From assembly GCF_012911875.1 (NCBI RefSeq), contig NZ_JAAXKZ010000012.1, positions 20,351 through 84,350 on the forward strand: a DNA stretch of 64,000 nt. Reading direction: 5' to 3'. Under the pieces are notes generated by a model. It ran no database searches, was not told the origin of the DNA, and worked only from the letters and a program-made list of their open reading frames with translations. Both the position numbers and the translations under genes were made by a program. Of the stretch, positions 8,412 to 17,281 are shown one piece after another. How positions within the stretch are numbered: position 1 is the stretch's first letter; each line of letters opens with the position of its first letter. Source of the DNA: Pseudonocardia bannensis. GTDB lineage: Bacteria; Actinomycetota; Actinomycetes; Mycobacteriales; Pseudonocardiaceae.

Positions 8412-9839
8412 TCAGCACATCCGTGCGGAGGTCTCCCGGCGCTGGAGATCCGCTACGAGGTCGCCCGCGTGGCTCGTGTCGAGCTCCGGGACGTGCCCGT
8501 TCCCGGCCGCGTCCTCGGCCCCGCCGTGCACGAGGTCGTAGGTGAGGTCGGTGACGGAGTACGTCTGACCGCGCTCGTGCGGCCAGCGCCGCTCGAGCGC
8601 CGCCTCGTCGAACACCACCACCCGGCCGTCCTGGACCACGGTCTCGATGCGCCGCTTGTCCTGGAGAACGGTGATGTCGGCGACGGGGTCGCCGTCGACC
8701 ACGATGACGTCGGCGATCATGCCGGGCGCGATGACGCCGACCTGGCCGTCGAGGCCGAGCATGAGGGCGCCGTGCTGGGTGCCCGCCTGGATGGCCTCGA
8801 GCGAGGACAGGCCGGCGTAGTCCATGAGCAGCTCGAGCTCCCGGGCGTGCCACTCGCCGTAGGGGGCGACGGAGAATCCAGTGTCCGTGCCGAGCACCAT
8901 CTTCACGCCCGCCTCGTGAGCGCGGTGCAAGCTGTCGCCGGTCTTGTCGAGCATCCGCTTCATGCCGTCGCGCAGTGGCGCCGGCGCGCCCACCCGGTCG
9001 CCGAAGTCGGCGACGTTGGCCAGCAGTAGCAGCGTCGGGACCAGCGGCGTGCCGGACTCGGCGAGACGCTCGATCGTCGCGTCGTCCATGACGTTGCCGT
9101 GCATGATCCAGTCGATGCCGGCCCGCACGGCGGCGTCCACCTCGGCGGAACCGCGGGCGTGGATGGTGACCTTCCTACCGAGCTGGTGGGCCAGGTCGGC
9201 GATGATCTTCATCTCGTCGTCGGTGAACGCCTGGTAGTCGCCGTAGGGGCTGTCGGCCAGCTTGATGAGGTCGACACCCGCCTTGACCTGGCGGCGCACC
9301 TCGTCCTTCATCCCGTCGACCGTGTTGGCCAGGATGCCGATGGACCCCTCGGGCACGCCGACCGAGTCCGGGTACCAGTCGGTGAGGCTGTTGCTGGTAC
9401 TGATGTAGCGGCCGGCGGAGGTCATCCGCGGCCCCTGGACGATGCCGTCCTTGATCGCTTCTCGCAGTCCCACGCCGATGAAGTAGCTGCCCCCCGGCTG
9501 GGAGATCCCGGTGACGCCCGCGCGCAGCACCTTCTGCGCGTGGAACGCGGCCTTGAGCGTGCGCAGCTCCGGGCTGGTGTAGAGGTCGATCTCCTCCTCG
9601 CTGCGGCTCTCGCCGTAGGTCATGTGGCAGTGCGCGTCGATGAGGCCGGGCATCACGGTCTTGCCGGTGGCGTCGATCCGGGTGAGCGGCTCACCCCGCG
9701 GCACCGCGTCGGCCGTCGCGTCCGCACCGACCCGGACGATACGGTCGCCCTCGATCAGGACGGATGTTCCGGCCGAGGCCGGCGCACCAGTGCCGTCGAC
9801 GACGGTGCCGTTCTCGATGAGCAACCAGGACGAGGGCAT
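8412..9839 (-). CDS. Metal-dependent amidohydrolase (imidazolonepropionase-like)
   Basis: A 475-residue amidohydrolase-superfamily protein. Metal ligands are visible: the HxH of PGLIDAHCHMTYG, the histidine of VTIHARG, the histidine of WIMHGN and the aspartate of VLGTDTGF. The chain begins with the small beta domain (ENGTVVDGTG) and closes with APGMIADVIVVDGDP, the usual C-terminal beta-domain return. Such enzymes hydrolyse cyclic amides, ureides or related C-N bonds. The ATG at 9837-9839 is chosen for its GGAGG at correct spacing; the longer reading frame upstream lacks such a site. Encoded just upstream of the permease, it probably acts on the imported compound or a ring-hydroxylated intermediate. 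Confidence 0.88.
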   Translation of the reverse strand: MPSSWLLIENGTVVDGTGAPASAGTSVLIEGDRIVRVGADATADAVPRGEPLTRIDATGKTVMPGLIDAHCHMTYGESRSEEEIDLYTSPELRTLKAAFHAQKVLRAGVTGISQPGGSYFIGVGLREAIKDGIVQGPRMTSAGRYISTSNSLTDWYPDSVGVPEGSIGILANTVDGMKDEVRRQVKAGVDLIKLADSPYGDYQAFTDDEMKIIADLAHQLGRKVTIHARGSAEVDAAVRAGIDWIMHGNVMDDATIERLAESGTPLVPTLLLLANVADFGDRVGAPAPLRDGMKRMLDKTGDSLHRAHEAGVKMVLGTDTGFSVAPYGEWHARELELLMDYAGLSSLEAIQAGTQHGALMLGLDGQVGVIAPGMIADVIVVDGDPVADITVLQDKRRIETVVQDGRVVVFDEAALERRWPHERGQTYSVTDLTYDLVHGGAEDAAGNGHVPELDTSHAGDLVADLQRRETSARMC

Positions 9840-10001
9840 CGCGTGCGTCCTCCAGGTCTCCGCTGAGCGCCGGCACGGTCGTGCTGCGCGGTGGATGTCG
9901 CTGTGGCGGCGAATGGTGGAGGGGCTCCGTGAATCGCGGCGAAATCGGGATGTTCCGGGCTGATCCATGCAGTTTCGGAGGCCGTTCGCGCACACGTGCC
10001 G

Positions 10002-13000
10002 TCAGCGACGCAGGTCCTGGAGGAGCCGGACGGTGGTGGGGGTGGGCTGGGTGCCGAGCTCGTTCAGGGCGCGCTCGCAGGCGCGGTACGCCGCGATCAC
10101 GCGGTCCTGGTTGCCCAGTGCGTCGGCGATCCGCATCTCCAGACGCCAGGCGGACTCCCGGAACGGATCGGCCCGCAACACGTCGCCGACCAACCGGGCC
10201 GCCTGCCGGTAGTGCCCGGTGGCGAAGGCGATCTCGGCAGCGTCGTGCCGGGCCTCCTGCACGACGGAGGCCAGGTGCTGGCGCCGCTCCTCGGCCCAGG
10301 ACGACAGCACTCCGGGTAGGTACTCCCCGCGGTCGGCGATCTCCAAGGCCTGCAACAGCGTCCGCAGCCGGTCCTGGCCGCGCAGGCTCGCCGCCTGCCG
10401 CAGCAGCGCGGACAACCGCTCGGACTCCGTGGTCACCCGGACGCCGGCGCCGAGGCCGACACGGCCGGCGGCGGGGTCGGAACGCAGGACGTCCGGCACG
10501 GCGCGGCGCAACCGGAGCACGGCCTGGCGGAGGTAGGAGCCGGCGGCGTCGTCGCCGCGGCCCGCGAACAGTACGTCGAGGAGTTCCTGGCGCGGAACGG
10601 CGTCGCGACCGCTGTTGGCGAGATATGCGAGCAGCTCGTAGCTCTTCTTCAGCCGCAGTGCCGCGTCCTCGCCGTTGACCAGGACGGCCGTCCGCCCGAA
10701 CTCCGTGACGTGAACCGACGCGGCGAGCACGTCGCCGAGTTCGACGCCCAGCACCATGAGCGCGCGGCCGAGCTCGTGCCAGGGTGAATCGGCGCGACGC
10801 TCGATGTCCAGCCGCCGGGACAGCACGGCCGGGAACTCCGAGAGCGCCTGCAGCAGCAGGTGGTTCGAGCCCTGCTGCTCGGCGGCCCACAGCGCGAGGT
10901 TGGCGGCGTCGTCGGCGCCCTGCTCCTCCCCCAGCCGCCACTGAGCCTCGGCCAGGTGGACGGCGGCCGCCGGCAGCCACAGGATGCGTTCGCCCTGCCG
11001 CATGCTGACGACGGCCGCCTCCAGGCAGTCCCGGGCGCGTAGGTCCTCGCCCTCGAGCAGCAGGGCGGTCCCGAGCAGTGTGTTCGCGTGCTCGCGGATG
11101 TTCGCGTAGCGCTGCCCGATCGGATGCTGCGCCACCTCCTCGAGGACGTGCCGAGCGGCGCGCGCGTCGCTGCCCAGCCGCAGCAACAGCTCCGCCTCGG
11201 CGAGCAGGCTGAGCATGCGGAACAGCTCCGAGCCGCTGGCCACGATGCGCTCGCGTCCGGTGCGCAGGAGCCGCCAGGCCGCGTCGTGCTCGCCGAGCTC
11301 GGCCATCAGCTTCGGTCCGATCACCGCGGCGAGCCACACACCCTGCTCGTGGCTGCCCTCCAGGCCCTGGTACAGCTCGAAGCCCTGCTCGGTGTGCCCC
11401 GTGGCGAGCAACGCCCCCACCCGCCACGGCTCGGCGGCCTTCGCCGCCCAGGGCGACGACGGCGCATCGGCCAGGAGGCTGAGCCGACCGAGGTCGTAGT
11501 GGGTGCGCATGACCAGCGCGTCGAACGGCCCGCCGGTCAGCGACCCCACCGGGGTGTTCGAGGCACCCGGGATGCCGTCCACGGTCCGCATCGCGTACCG
11601 CATGGCGTCGAGCTCGTCGCCCGGCAGGGCGACGTCCAGCACCGCATTGATGTCCGCCACCCGCCCGGCGTGCAGGTAGCACCAGGCCATCAGGCTCGCC
11701 GCCCGGCTCGACGACCCGGCCAACTCGTCACGCCGGCCCCCCTCCGCCAGCTCGTCGACCAGCTGTACACCCCGGCAGTAGTCCTCGCGGCCCAGTGCCA
11801 GCATGAGCTCGGCGACGACGAGACCGGGCTGCCCGTCGTCGCGCACCGGCTTCAGCCGCTGCAGCCAGCGCTCGGCAAGCGCGAAATCGGCGCGCTCGAT
11901 GACCCCGACGACGACCCGTTCGACGACCTCCAGGGCCTCGTCGAGCCGGCCGGCGGCGAAGAACTCCTCAACGGCCTCCTCGTCGTGCTGCAGCTCGACC
12001 AGGAGCTGCGCGTAGGCCCGGTGCAGCTCTCTCACCTCGGCGTCGCTGCGCCGCTGCAGCAACTCGAGGAGGTACTCACGAAACCGGGGGTGGCAACGCA
12101 TCGCCTTGCCGCCGGGGTCCCAGGCCACCGGGAGCCGGCGTGAGCGCAGGCTGTGCAGGCGGACCGCCGCGTCCTGCACCCCGAGGCTCTCGGCGGCGGC
12201 CGGCGTCACCTCCTTGAGCAAGGCGGTCGAGATCAGGAACTCGCGGTCAGCCGGCGTGAGCTGCGCCAGAATCTGGGTAGCCAGGTAGCCGTGCAGCGGG
12301 TCGGCCTCACCGCCGATCCCGATGACGTGGTCCGCCGAGCGCCACGCCTCGAAGAGCACGCCCGTGACCCAGCCACCGGTCTCGACGATCGCCTCGGCGG
12401 GATCGACGTCGGGTCGGCCGGACAGCACGAGCGCATCGGTGGCCTCCTGCACCGTGAACGCGAGATCCTCCTCGCCGACCGCCGCGACGTAGGTCAGGAA
12501 CGAGGCGCCACCGGCCGCGTCGAACGGTAGGACGGAACGGCTGATGATGACGAGCCGCGCGGTGGGCGGCAGGTAGCGAGCGAATGACGACACGACGGCG
12601 AGGGCTTCTGGCTCCTCGGCCAGCCGCTCCATGTCGTCGAGCACCAGCAGCAGGTTGCTGTCTCCGACGGCCTCTGCGAGCAGGCCGGCGACCTCCGGGT
12701 GCGGCAGCTGAGAGACCAGGGCGGCGCCCGCCAGCCCCTTCACCCCCGGCACCTGGCGGGCGATCGCGGCCTCGAGATAGGTGAGCAGGCGCCCGGTGAC
12801 GGTGTCGGTCGCGTCGACCGCGAGCCAGGCGAACGGGCGGCGCAACTGCTGGGCCGCCTGCAGAACGGCGGTCGTCTTGCCCGCTCCTGCGGACGCGAGG
12901 ACGCACACGACCCGGTGCTGCTCGATGAGTCGGCTCAGCAGGGACTCGATCCGCGGCCGTCGCACCACCGTGCCTCCGACCGGCGGCGGGGTGATCTTGA

Positions 13001-13016
13001 GCTGGATAACCCGCAT
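10002..13016 (-). CDS. STAND-ATPase transcriptional regulator with C-terminal BTAD/winged-helix domain
   Basis: A 1004-residue regulator. The N-terminus is a MalT-like STAND NTPase with Walker A ASAGAGKT (41-48) and a Walker B in LLLVLDDMERL. The middle is a long helical TPR-like region. The C-terminal 250 residues contain an OmpR-like winged helix (VNGEDAALRLKKSYELLAYL) followed by a bacterial transcriptional activation domain ending in ACERALNELGTQPTPTTVRL. In SARP regulators such as AfsR the DNA-binding/BTAD part is N-terminal; here it is C-terminal and replaces the LuxR helix-turn-helix of MalT/LAL proteins. The ATG at 13014-13016 has GGAG 9 nt upstream. It stands at the head of the catabolic block and is the likely regulator of it. 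Confidence 0.85.
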   Translation of the reverse strand: MRVIQLKITPPPVGGTVVRRPRIESLLSRLIEQHRVVCVLASAGAGKTTAVLQAAQQLRRPFAWLAVDATDTVTGRLLTYLEAAIARQVPGVKGLAGAALVSQLPHPEVAGLLAEAVGDSNLLLVLDDMERLAEEPEALAVVSSFARYLPPTARLVIISRSVLPFDAAGGASFLTYVAAVGEEDLAFTVQEATDALVLSGRPDVDPAEAIVETGGWVTGVLFEAWRSADHVIGIGGEADPLHGYLATQILAQLTPADREFLISTALLKEVTPAAAESLGVQDAAVRLHSLRSRRLPVAWDPGGKAMRCHPRFREYLLELLQRRSDAEVRELHRAYAQLLVELQHDEEAVEEFFAAGRLDEALEVVERVVVGVIERADFALAERWLQRLKPVRDDGQPGLVVAELMLALGREDYCRGVQLVDELAEGGRRDELAGSSSRAASLMAWCYLHAGRVADINAVLDVALPGDELDAMRYAMRTVDGIPGASNTPVGSLTGGPFDALVMRTHYDLGRLSLLADAPSSPWAAKAAEPWRVGALLATGHTEQGFELYQGLEGSHEQGVWLAAVIGPKLMAELGEHDAAWRLLRTGRERIVASGSELFRMLSLLAEAELLLRLGSDARAARHVLEEVAQHPIGQRYANIREHANTLLGTALLLEGEDLRARDCLEAAVVSMRQGERILWLPAAAVHLAEAQWRLGEEQGADDAANLALWAAEQQGSNHLLLQALSEFPAVLSRRLDIERRADSPWHELGRALMVLGVELGDVLAASVHVTEFGRTAVLVNGEDAALRLKKSYELLAYLANSGRDAVPRQELLDVLFAGRGDDAAGSYLRQAVLRLRRAVPDVLRSDPAAGRVGLGAGVRVTTESERLSALLRQAASLRGQDRLRTLLQALEIADRGEYLPGVLSSWAEERRQHLASVVQEARHDAAEIAFATGHYRQAARLVGDVLRADPFRESAWRLEMRIADALGNQDRVIAAYRACERALNELGTQPTPTTVRLLQDLRR

Positions 13017-13358
13017 CAGGTTGAACTCCGCTGCACCCCGATGGAGGCTCCGATCCCGTGCACTGCTCCTCATCCCGCCCGGCTGCGCCGCATCGGCCCC
13101 CGTCGATCGCGACTCTAGGCGCCCGGACCGGCCGTGAGGAGGACGCCGACCGGCGGAACTTTATGACCGCGAACTCGGTCTGCCCCCACCGATCCGGCGG
13201 GCTCATTGCATGCAACACAGCATACAAGTGATCGCAACCACACTGTGACGTGGTTAACGGCGCGCTCACGGACGCCTGCGACGGTGCACGGCCGGTCGGA
13301 TTCCGGCCACACGGGGCGATCGCGCGGTCGCTCACGTACGGGAGAAGAGGAGCGCCGG
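13017..13358 (+). promoter_or_regulatory. Divergent promoter region with a perfect palindrome
   Basis: This 342-nt gap separates the divergently transcribed STAND/BTAD regulator and the alpha/beta hydrolase. It contains the perfect 10-bp palindrome TTGCATGCAA at 13206-13215, followed by a GCATAC word, within the least GC-rich stretch nearby (13203-13257). It is a plausible operator for a regulator of either gene; the protein that binds it is not known. No other gene was seen here. Confidence 0.4.
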
Positions 13359-14183
13359 ATGCCCATGGTCCGCACGGGGGACGTCGACATGCACTACGAG
13401 GAGTCCGGGTCGGGTGACCCGATCGTGTGGATTCCGGGCACTGGTCTCGCCGGTTCCATGTGGCACACCCACCAGGTGGCCCACTTCCAGGACCGCTACC
13501 GGTGCCTGACCCTCGACCTGCGCGGCAGCGGCCGGACCGTCGGTGGCCACCTCCCGCCTACGGTGGCCGACCTCGCGGCCGACGTCATCGGACTGATGGA
13601 CGCGCTCGACCTACCGCCCGCGCACGTCGTGGGTCTGAGCCTCGGGTCCGCGGTCGCCCAGGAGATCGCGTTGTTGCGGCCCGACCGGGTGCGCAGCGTC
13701 GTGCTGGCGGCCACCTGGTCGTCCACCGAGCGCGAGAAGCACATGCAGCGGCACTTCGCGTCGCGCCTCTACGCGCTCGAGAACGGTCCGGTGGACGTGT
13801 ACGCCCAGTTCGCGTTCTGGATGTCCTCCCCCAGCGTGATCGACGAGGAGCCGGACCTTCAGGCCGCTGTGGAGGCCGAGCTCCGGCGGCACATGTCGAC
13901 GCGCCTCGACGGCACGGCAGCACACTTCCGCGCGGACCTCGTGCACGAGACGGCCGAGCGCCTACCGCAGATCACCTGCCCGACGCTCGTGGTGTATGGC
14001 GAGGAGGACCGGATCACGTTGCCCCGCTACAACGAGCGGGTTGCGGCGGCGATCCCCGGCGCGGCGGTGGCACGCATCCCGCGGGCGGGTCACCTGGTCT
14101 GGCTCGAGCGGCCGGCCGAGCTGAACGGGCACATCGATGAGTTCCTGCAGACCGCGGGCGTCGCGAGTCGGATGAGCGCGTAG
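13359..14183 (+). CDS. Alpha/beta-fold hydrolase (enol-lactonase-like)
   Basis: A 274-residue hydrolase. The nucleophile elbow VGLSLGSA places the catalytic serine at residue 94; the acid is likely in YGEEDRITLP and the histidine in AGHLVWLERP near the C-terminus. The oxyanion region WIPGTGLAGSMW near residue 25 and the overall length resemble 3-oxoadipate enol-lactonase and related esterases. The ATG at 13359 is preceded by GAGGAG; longer readings start inside the promoter region. Its divergence from the large regulator suggests control by it and a role in the same degradation pathway, for example ring-fission product hydrolysis, which is inference. Confidence 0.85.
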   Translation: MPMVRTGDVDMHYEESGSGDPIVWIPGTGLAGSMWHTHQVAHFQDRYRCLTLDLRGSGRTVGGHLPPTVADLAADVIGLMDALDLPPAHVVGLSLGSAVAQEIALLRPDRVRSVVLAATWSSTEREKHMQRHFASRLYALENGPVDVYAQFAFWMSSPSVIDEEPDLQAAVEAELRRHMSTRLDGTAAHFRADLVHETAERLPQITCPTLVVYGEEDRITLPRYNERVAAAIPGAAVARIPRAGHLVWLERPAELNGHIDEFLQTAGVASRMSA

Positions 14184-14214
14184 CGGCCGCACTGGTGTGC
14201 TGGTCGTCGCGGTC

Positions 14215-14237
14215 GGCCTCGGCCTGGTCCGAGGGCC
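14215..14237. terminator. Terminator-like hairpin between convergent genes
   Basis: CCTCGG (14217-14222) and CCGAGG (14229-14234) form a 6-bp stem with a 6-nt loop in the 57-nt gap between the convergent hydrolase and geranylgeranyl-reductase-like genes. It overlaps neither frame. There is no U-tract, as is common in actinobacteria. Confidence 0.4.
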
Positions 14238-14240
14238 GGG

Positions 14241-15539
14241 TCAGCTGGCGGCGGGGAGCGACGAGATCCGCAGATCGGCCGCGGGGAACGGCGGGCGATC
14301 GTCGAGGCGCAGCGAGAGCTTCCCGGCCGCCCGCCAGGCACGGGCGGTGAGGTCCCGGTCGGCGTCGGTGACGAGGTTGCCCATGACCCGCAGGGCCACG
14401 GTCATGAGTCCCCGCGAGCGCATGCCGACCGGCCCGGCCAGCGGGAGCAGGCGCGGGAGGGTGAGCAGCCCGGCGAGCCGGCGCGCGATCGAGAACGCCT
14501 GGCCGTAGTGGGTGCGCAGGGTGGCCGGCCACGCGACGGAAAGGTCCCGTTCCTGCGCGATCAGCTCGGCCACCGTGCGGCCGGTCTCCAGCCCGTAGTC
14601 GATGCCCTCACCATTGAGCGGGTTCACGCAGCCGGCGGCGTCGCCGATGAGCGCCCAGTTGACGCCGGCGACACCGGACACCGCGCCCCCCATCGGCAGC
14701 AGCGCCGACGCGTGGGCCCGGACCGGGCCGTCGAGCTGCCAGTCGTCGCGGCGGGCATCGGCGTAGTGCTCGATCAGCCCGCGCAGCCGGACACCGGCCG
14801 GTCGCCTGTCGGTGGCGAGGGTGCCCACGCCGATGTTGACCTCGCCGTTGTTCAGCGGGAACACCCAGCCGTAACCGGCGAGCACCTCGTCCTCGGTGCC
14901 GCGCAGTTCCAGGTGCGACGAGATCCACTGGTCGTCGCTGCGGCCGGACCGGATGTAACCGCGGGCCGCGACGCCGAACGCGGTGTCCCGGTGCCATTCG
15001 CGGCCGAGCACCCGACCGAGCGTGGACCGGGCGCCGTCCGCAACGACCAGGCGCGAGCACCGGACGGTGGTGGTCGTGTCGTCGGCGAGCCGGAACACCA
15101 CACCGGCGACCCGCTCACCGTCCCGCACGACATCGACGGCACGGGCACCCTCGAACGGGACGGCACCGGACTCCAGCGCCGCCTCGCGGATGCGCGCGTC
15201 GAGTTCCAGGCGGGGGACGGCACCACCGTTGGCGGGCAGCGAACCCCCCGGCCAGGGCAGCTGCAACTCCTGCCCGAAGCCGGCCGCCCGCAGGCCCCGG
15301 TTCGTCCCCTGCGACCGGACCCAGTCGCCCAGCCCGAGCCGGTTGAGCTCGGCGATCGCGCGGGGGGTGAGGCCATCGCCGCAGGCCTTGTCGCGGGGGA
15401 ACGTGGCGGCGTCGGCCAGCAGGACGTCGAGCCCGCTGCGGGCCGCCCATGCCGCCGCGGCCGACCCGGCCGGCCCCGCGCCCACGACGAGGACGTCGGT
15501 CGAGTCGGGGACGGCGGCGGAGACTGCTTCGGGGGCCAT
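14241..15539 (-). CDS. Geranylgeranyl-reductase-family flavoprotein
   Basis: A 432-residue FAD-dependent reductase. The dinucleotide motif VVGAGPAGSAAA (about residues 18-29), the family word KACGDGLTPRAI, the YGWVFPLNNGEVNIGVG segment and the late FAD motif IGDAAGCVNPLNGEGIDY follow in the family order. Members reduce isoprenoid double bonds, for example in menaquinone side chains (MenJ in mycobacteria) or archaeal lipids. In actinobacteria close homologues act on menaquinone, so a respiratory-quinone role is likely but inferred. It stands alone; the gene ends convergently with the alpha/beta hydrolase and the 650-nt gap upstream contains no gene. Confidence 0.87.
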   Translation of the reverse strand: MAPEAVSAAVPDSTDVLVVGAGPAGSAAAAWAARSGLDVLLADAATFPRDKACGDGLTPRAIAELNRLGLGDWVRSQGTNRGLRAAGFGQELQLPWPGGSLPANGGAVPRLELDARIREAALESGAVPFEGARAVDVVRDGERVAGVVFRLADDTTTTVRCSRLVVADGARSTLGRVLGREWHRDTAFGVAARGYIRSGRSDDQWISSHLELRGTEDEVLAGYGWVFPLNNGEVNIGVGTLATDRRPAGVRLRGLIEHYADARRDDWQLDGPVRAHASALLPMGGAVSGVAGVNWALIGDAAGCVNPLNGEGIDYGLETGRTVAELIAQERDLSVAWPATLRTHYGQAFSIARRLAGLLTLPRLLPLAGPVGMRSRGLMTVALRVMGNLVTDADRDLTARAWRAAGKLSLRLDDRPPFPAADLRISSLPAAS

Positions 15540-16191
15540 ATCACCATTGTCCCAACTGCGTCGGGCGCCGGCCTGTTGACCTCGCCGTCGTCACGCGGCG
15601 AAGGTGAGCGGTTCGACGGCCGAGTCGAGCGACAGGCCGAAGAACCCGATCTTCACCACGATCGCGACCGCACTCGCCGCGAACGGAGCCACCCTCGGAA
15701 GACGTCGTCCCCGAAATCGTTCCGGACGCGACCGGTCGGGCCGGTGCACAGGCGCGGTGAAACGATCCCCGCTCGACCGATCCGCAGCGCGGCGCGATGA
15801 TCGGGCGAACTGGAGCCCGGCATCACCGGGCTCCAGCCGTGCCCGGCCGACCCCACGGTCGGCCTGCGACCGGGGAGCGGACGAGCAACCCGCACGGCGC
15901 GCTGCTGACAGCCACGCCGTGCGAGGCCAATGCAGGTACCCGATAGGCGCGGCGCGACACCCGCCGACGCCGGTCCACGGCTCTCGGAGCCCCCGAGTGC
16001 CTCGGAGATCTCGGCGGAGCGGCTCGTCGAGGCGCCGGTAACGGACAGGTCGGCAAGGGCCACCGGAATGGGTCCCGCATCCCGGCCTGAGGGGACCAAT
16101 GGCGGTATCAACTGGTTCGACCTGCGCGGCACGGTGGATGGAACGGGCGTGGCGTTGTGGCCGGGGTCCCCGACAGTGCTGGACGGCTTCG
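15540..16191. other. 650-nt gene-free stretch between divergent genes
   Basis: No convincing gene was seen on either strand. The stretch holds the three-hairpin cluster at 15810-15923 and presumably the promoters for the flavoprotein (minus) and the Acg-like gene (plus). The sequence GTGGCCGGGGTCCC at 16157-16170, directly before the Acg-like gene, is one mismatch from the loose DosR-type pattern, which in DNA this GC-rich is weak evidence. Confidence 0.5.
15810..15923. other. Three consecutive perfect hairpins: candidate structured RNA or terminator array
   Basis: Hairpin 1: CTGGAGCCCGG (15810-15820), loop CATCA, CCGGGCTCCAG (15826-15836), an 11-bp perfect stem. Hairpin 2: GGCCGACC (15845-15852), loop CCAC, GGTCGGCC (15857-15864), 8 bp. 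Hairpin 3: CGCACGGCG (15891-15899) with CGCCGTGCG (15915-15923), 9 bp, enclosing a further GCTG-CTGA-CAGC stem-loop (15901-15912). The cluster is between two divergently transcribed genes, so it is not the 3' end of either. It could be a small structured RNA, a leader of the downstream Acg-like gene, or the terminators of a lost gene. Direction is unknown. Confidence 0.45.
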
Positions 16192-17199
16192 ATGAGTGAG
16201 ATCCCCAGTGCGCTGGGCCTACCCGCCGAGCAGGTCGCCGCCCTGCTCCAGGCCGCCGGCCGGGCTCCGTCGCTGCACAATGCCCAGCCGTGGCGTTTCC
16301 GATTGACGCCGCAGGCGATCGAGCTGCACGCAGATCCCGCCCGACGCCTGCCACGGGCTGATCCGCAGGACCGCGAACTGCGGCTCGGCTGTGGTGCGGC
16401 CCTGTTCAACCTGCGCACGGCGCTGCTCGGCCTCGGTGTGCAACCGGTTGTGACCCTACTTCCGGACCCCGACCGGCCGGAGTTGCTGGCCAACGTGGGA
16501 CACGGTGGGCAGCACCCGCGCACACCGGAGATCGATCGGCTACGTGCCGCGATACCGCGGCGACACACCAATCGACGTCCCTTCACCGACACCCCGCTCA
16601 TCCAGCCCGAACAGCACGCCCTGTGCCGTGCTGCGCTGGACGAAGGCGCCTGGCTGCACATCGTGGACGATCTGGTGCAGCGCGCCCGATTGAGCCGGCT
16701 GGCAGCGCGAGCCCACGACGTCCAGATGGCTGACCCGGCGTTCCGCGCCGAACTCGCCGCCTGGACCGGCGACGCGAATGACCGTTCCGATGGTGTCCCG
16801 GTCTCGGCCGGCGGCCCGTTGCCGGAGCTCCAGGACAAGTGGGTGCTGCGCGACTTCACCGGCGGTCAGGGCCGGCCCCGGGTCGCGGGCAAGGACTTCG
16901 AGGCCGAGCCCCTCATCGCCGTGCTGGGCGCGCACCTGAGTGGACCCAGCGCCGAGATCCAGGCCGGGCAGGCCCTGCAGCGGGTACTGCTCACCGCCAC
17001 CGTGCACGGACTGTCCGTGTCCTTCCTGTCCCAGCTCGTGGAGGTGCCCGACATTCGGCAGCAGATGCAGCGAATGATCAGCGCAACCAGGCCACCGCAG
17101 ATCGTGCTGCGCGTCGGGCACGGCTGGCCGGTGGCAGGACTCACCCCACGTCGCCCCGTCGAGGACCTCGTGCTCGCCCAGAGCGCTCCCAGCCACTGA
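16192..17199 (+). CDS. Acg-like FMN-binding nitroreductase-fold protein
   Basis: A 335-residue member of the Acg family (Rv2032, Rv3127 and Rv3131 in M. tuberculosis), a divergent nitroreductase fold that binds FMN and may only sequester it. The family hallmark SLHNAQPWRF lies at residues 25-34, followed by the RRHTNRRPF segment and a C-terminal PQIVLRVGHG. The ATG at 16192 is chosen because the family N-terminus begins a few residues before the helix leading to SLHNAQPW; upstream starts would add non-homologous residues. In mycobacteria these genes are strongly hypoxia-induced through DosR. A paralogue is encoded at 40120-41115. It is convergent with the GH13 gene. Confidence 0.87.
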   Translation: MSEIPSALGLPAEQVAALLQAAGRAPSLHNAQPWRFRLTPQAIELHADPARRLPRADPQDRELRLGCGAALFNLRTALLGLGVQPVVTLLPDPDRPELLANVGHGGQHPRTPEIDRLRAAIPRRHTNRRPFTDTPLIQPEQHALCRAALDEGAWLHIVDDLVQRARLSRLAARAHDVQMADPAFRAELAAWTGDANDRSDGVPVSAGGPLPELQDKWVLRDFTGGQGRPRVAGKDFEAEPLIAVLGAHLSGPSAEIQAGQALQRVLLTATVHGLSVSFLSQLVEVPDIRQQMQRMISATRPPQIVLRVGHGWPVAGLTPRRPVEDLVLAQSAPSH

Positions 17200-17281
17200 C
17201 GAGGACCGCAGACGGACCTTCTCATCGCTGCAGACCACTGACGGCGCCCATCGGGCCTCCCCGACCTCCACGACCCCGACG

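Noticed and set aside
16157..16170. GTGGCCGGGGTCCC before the first Acg-like gene as a DosR box
   Set aside because: One mismatch to an all-GC pattern and very close to the start codon; such matches are expected by chance at this GC content.
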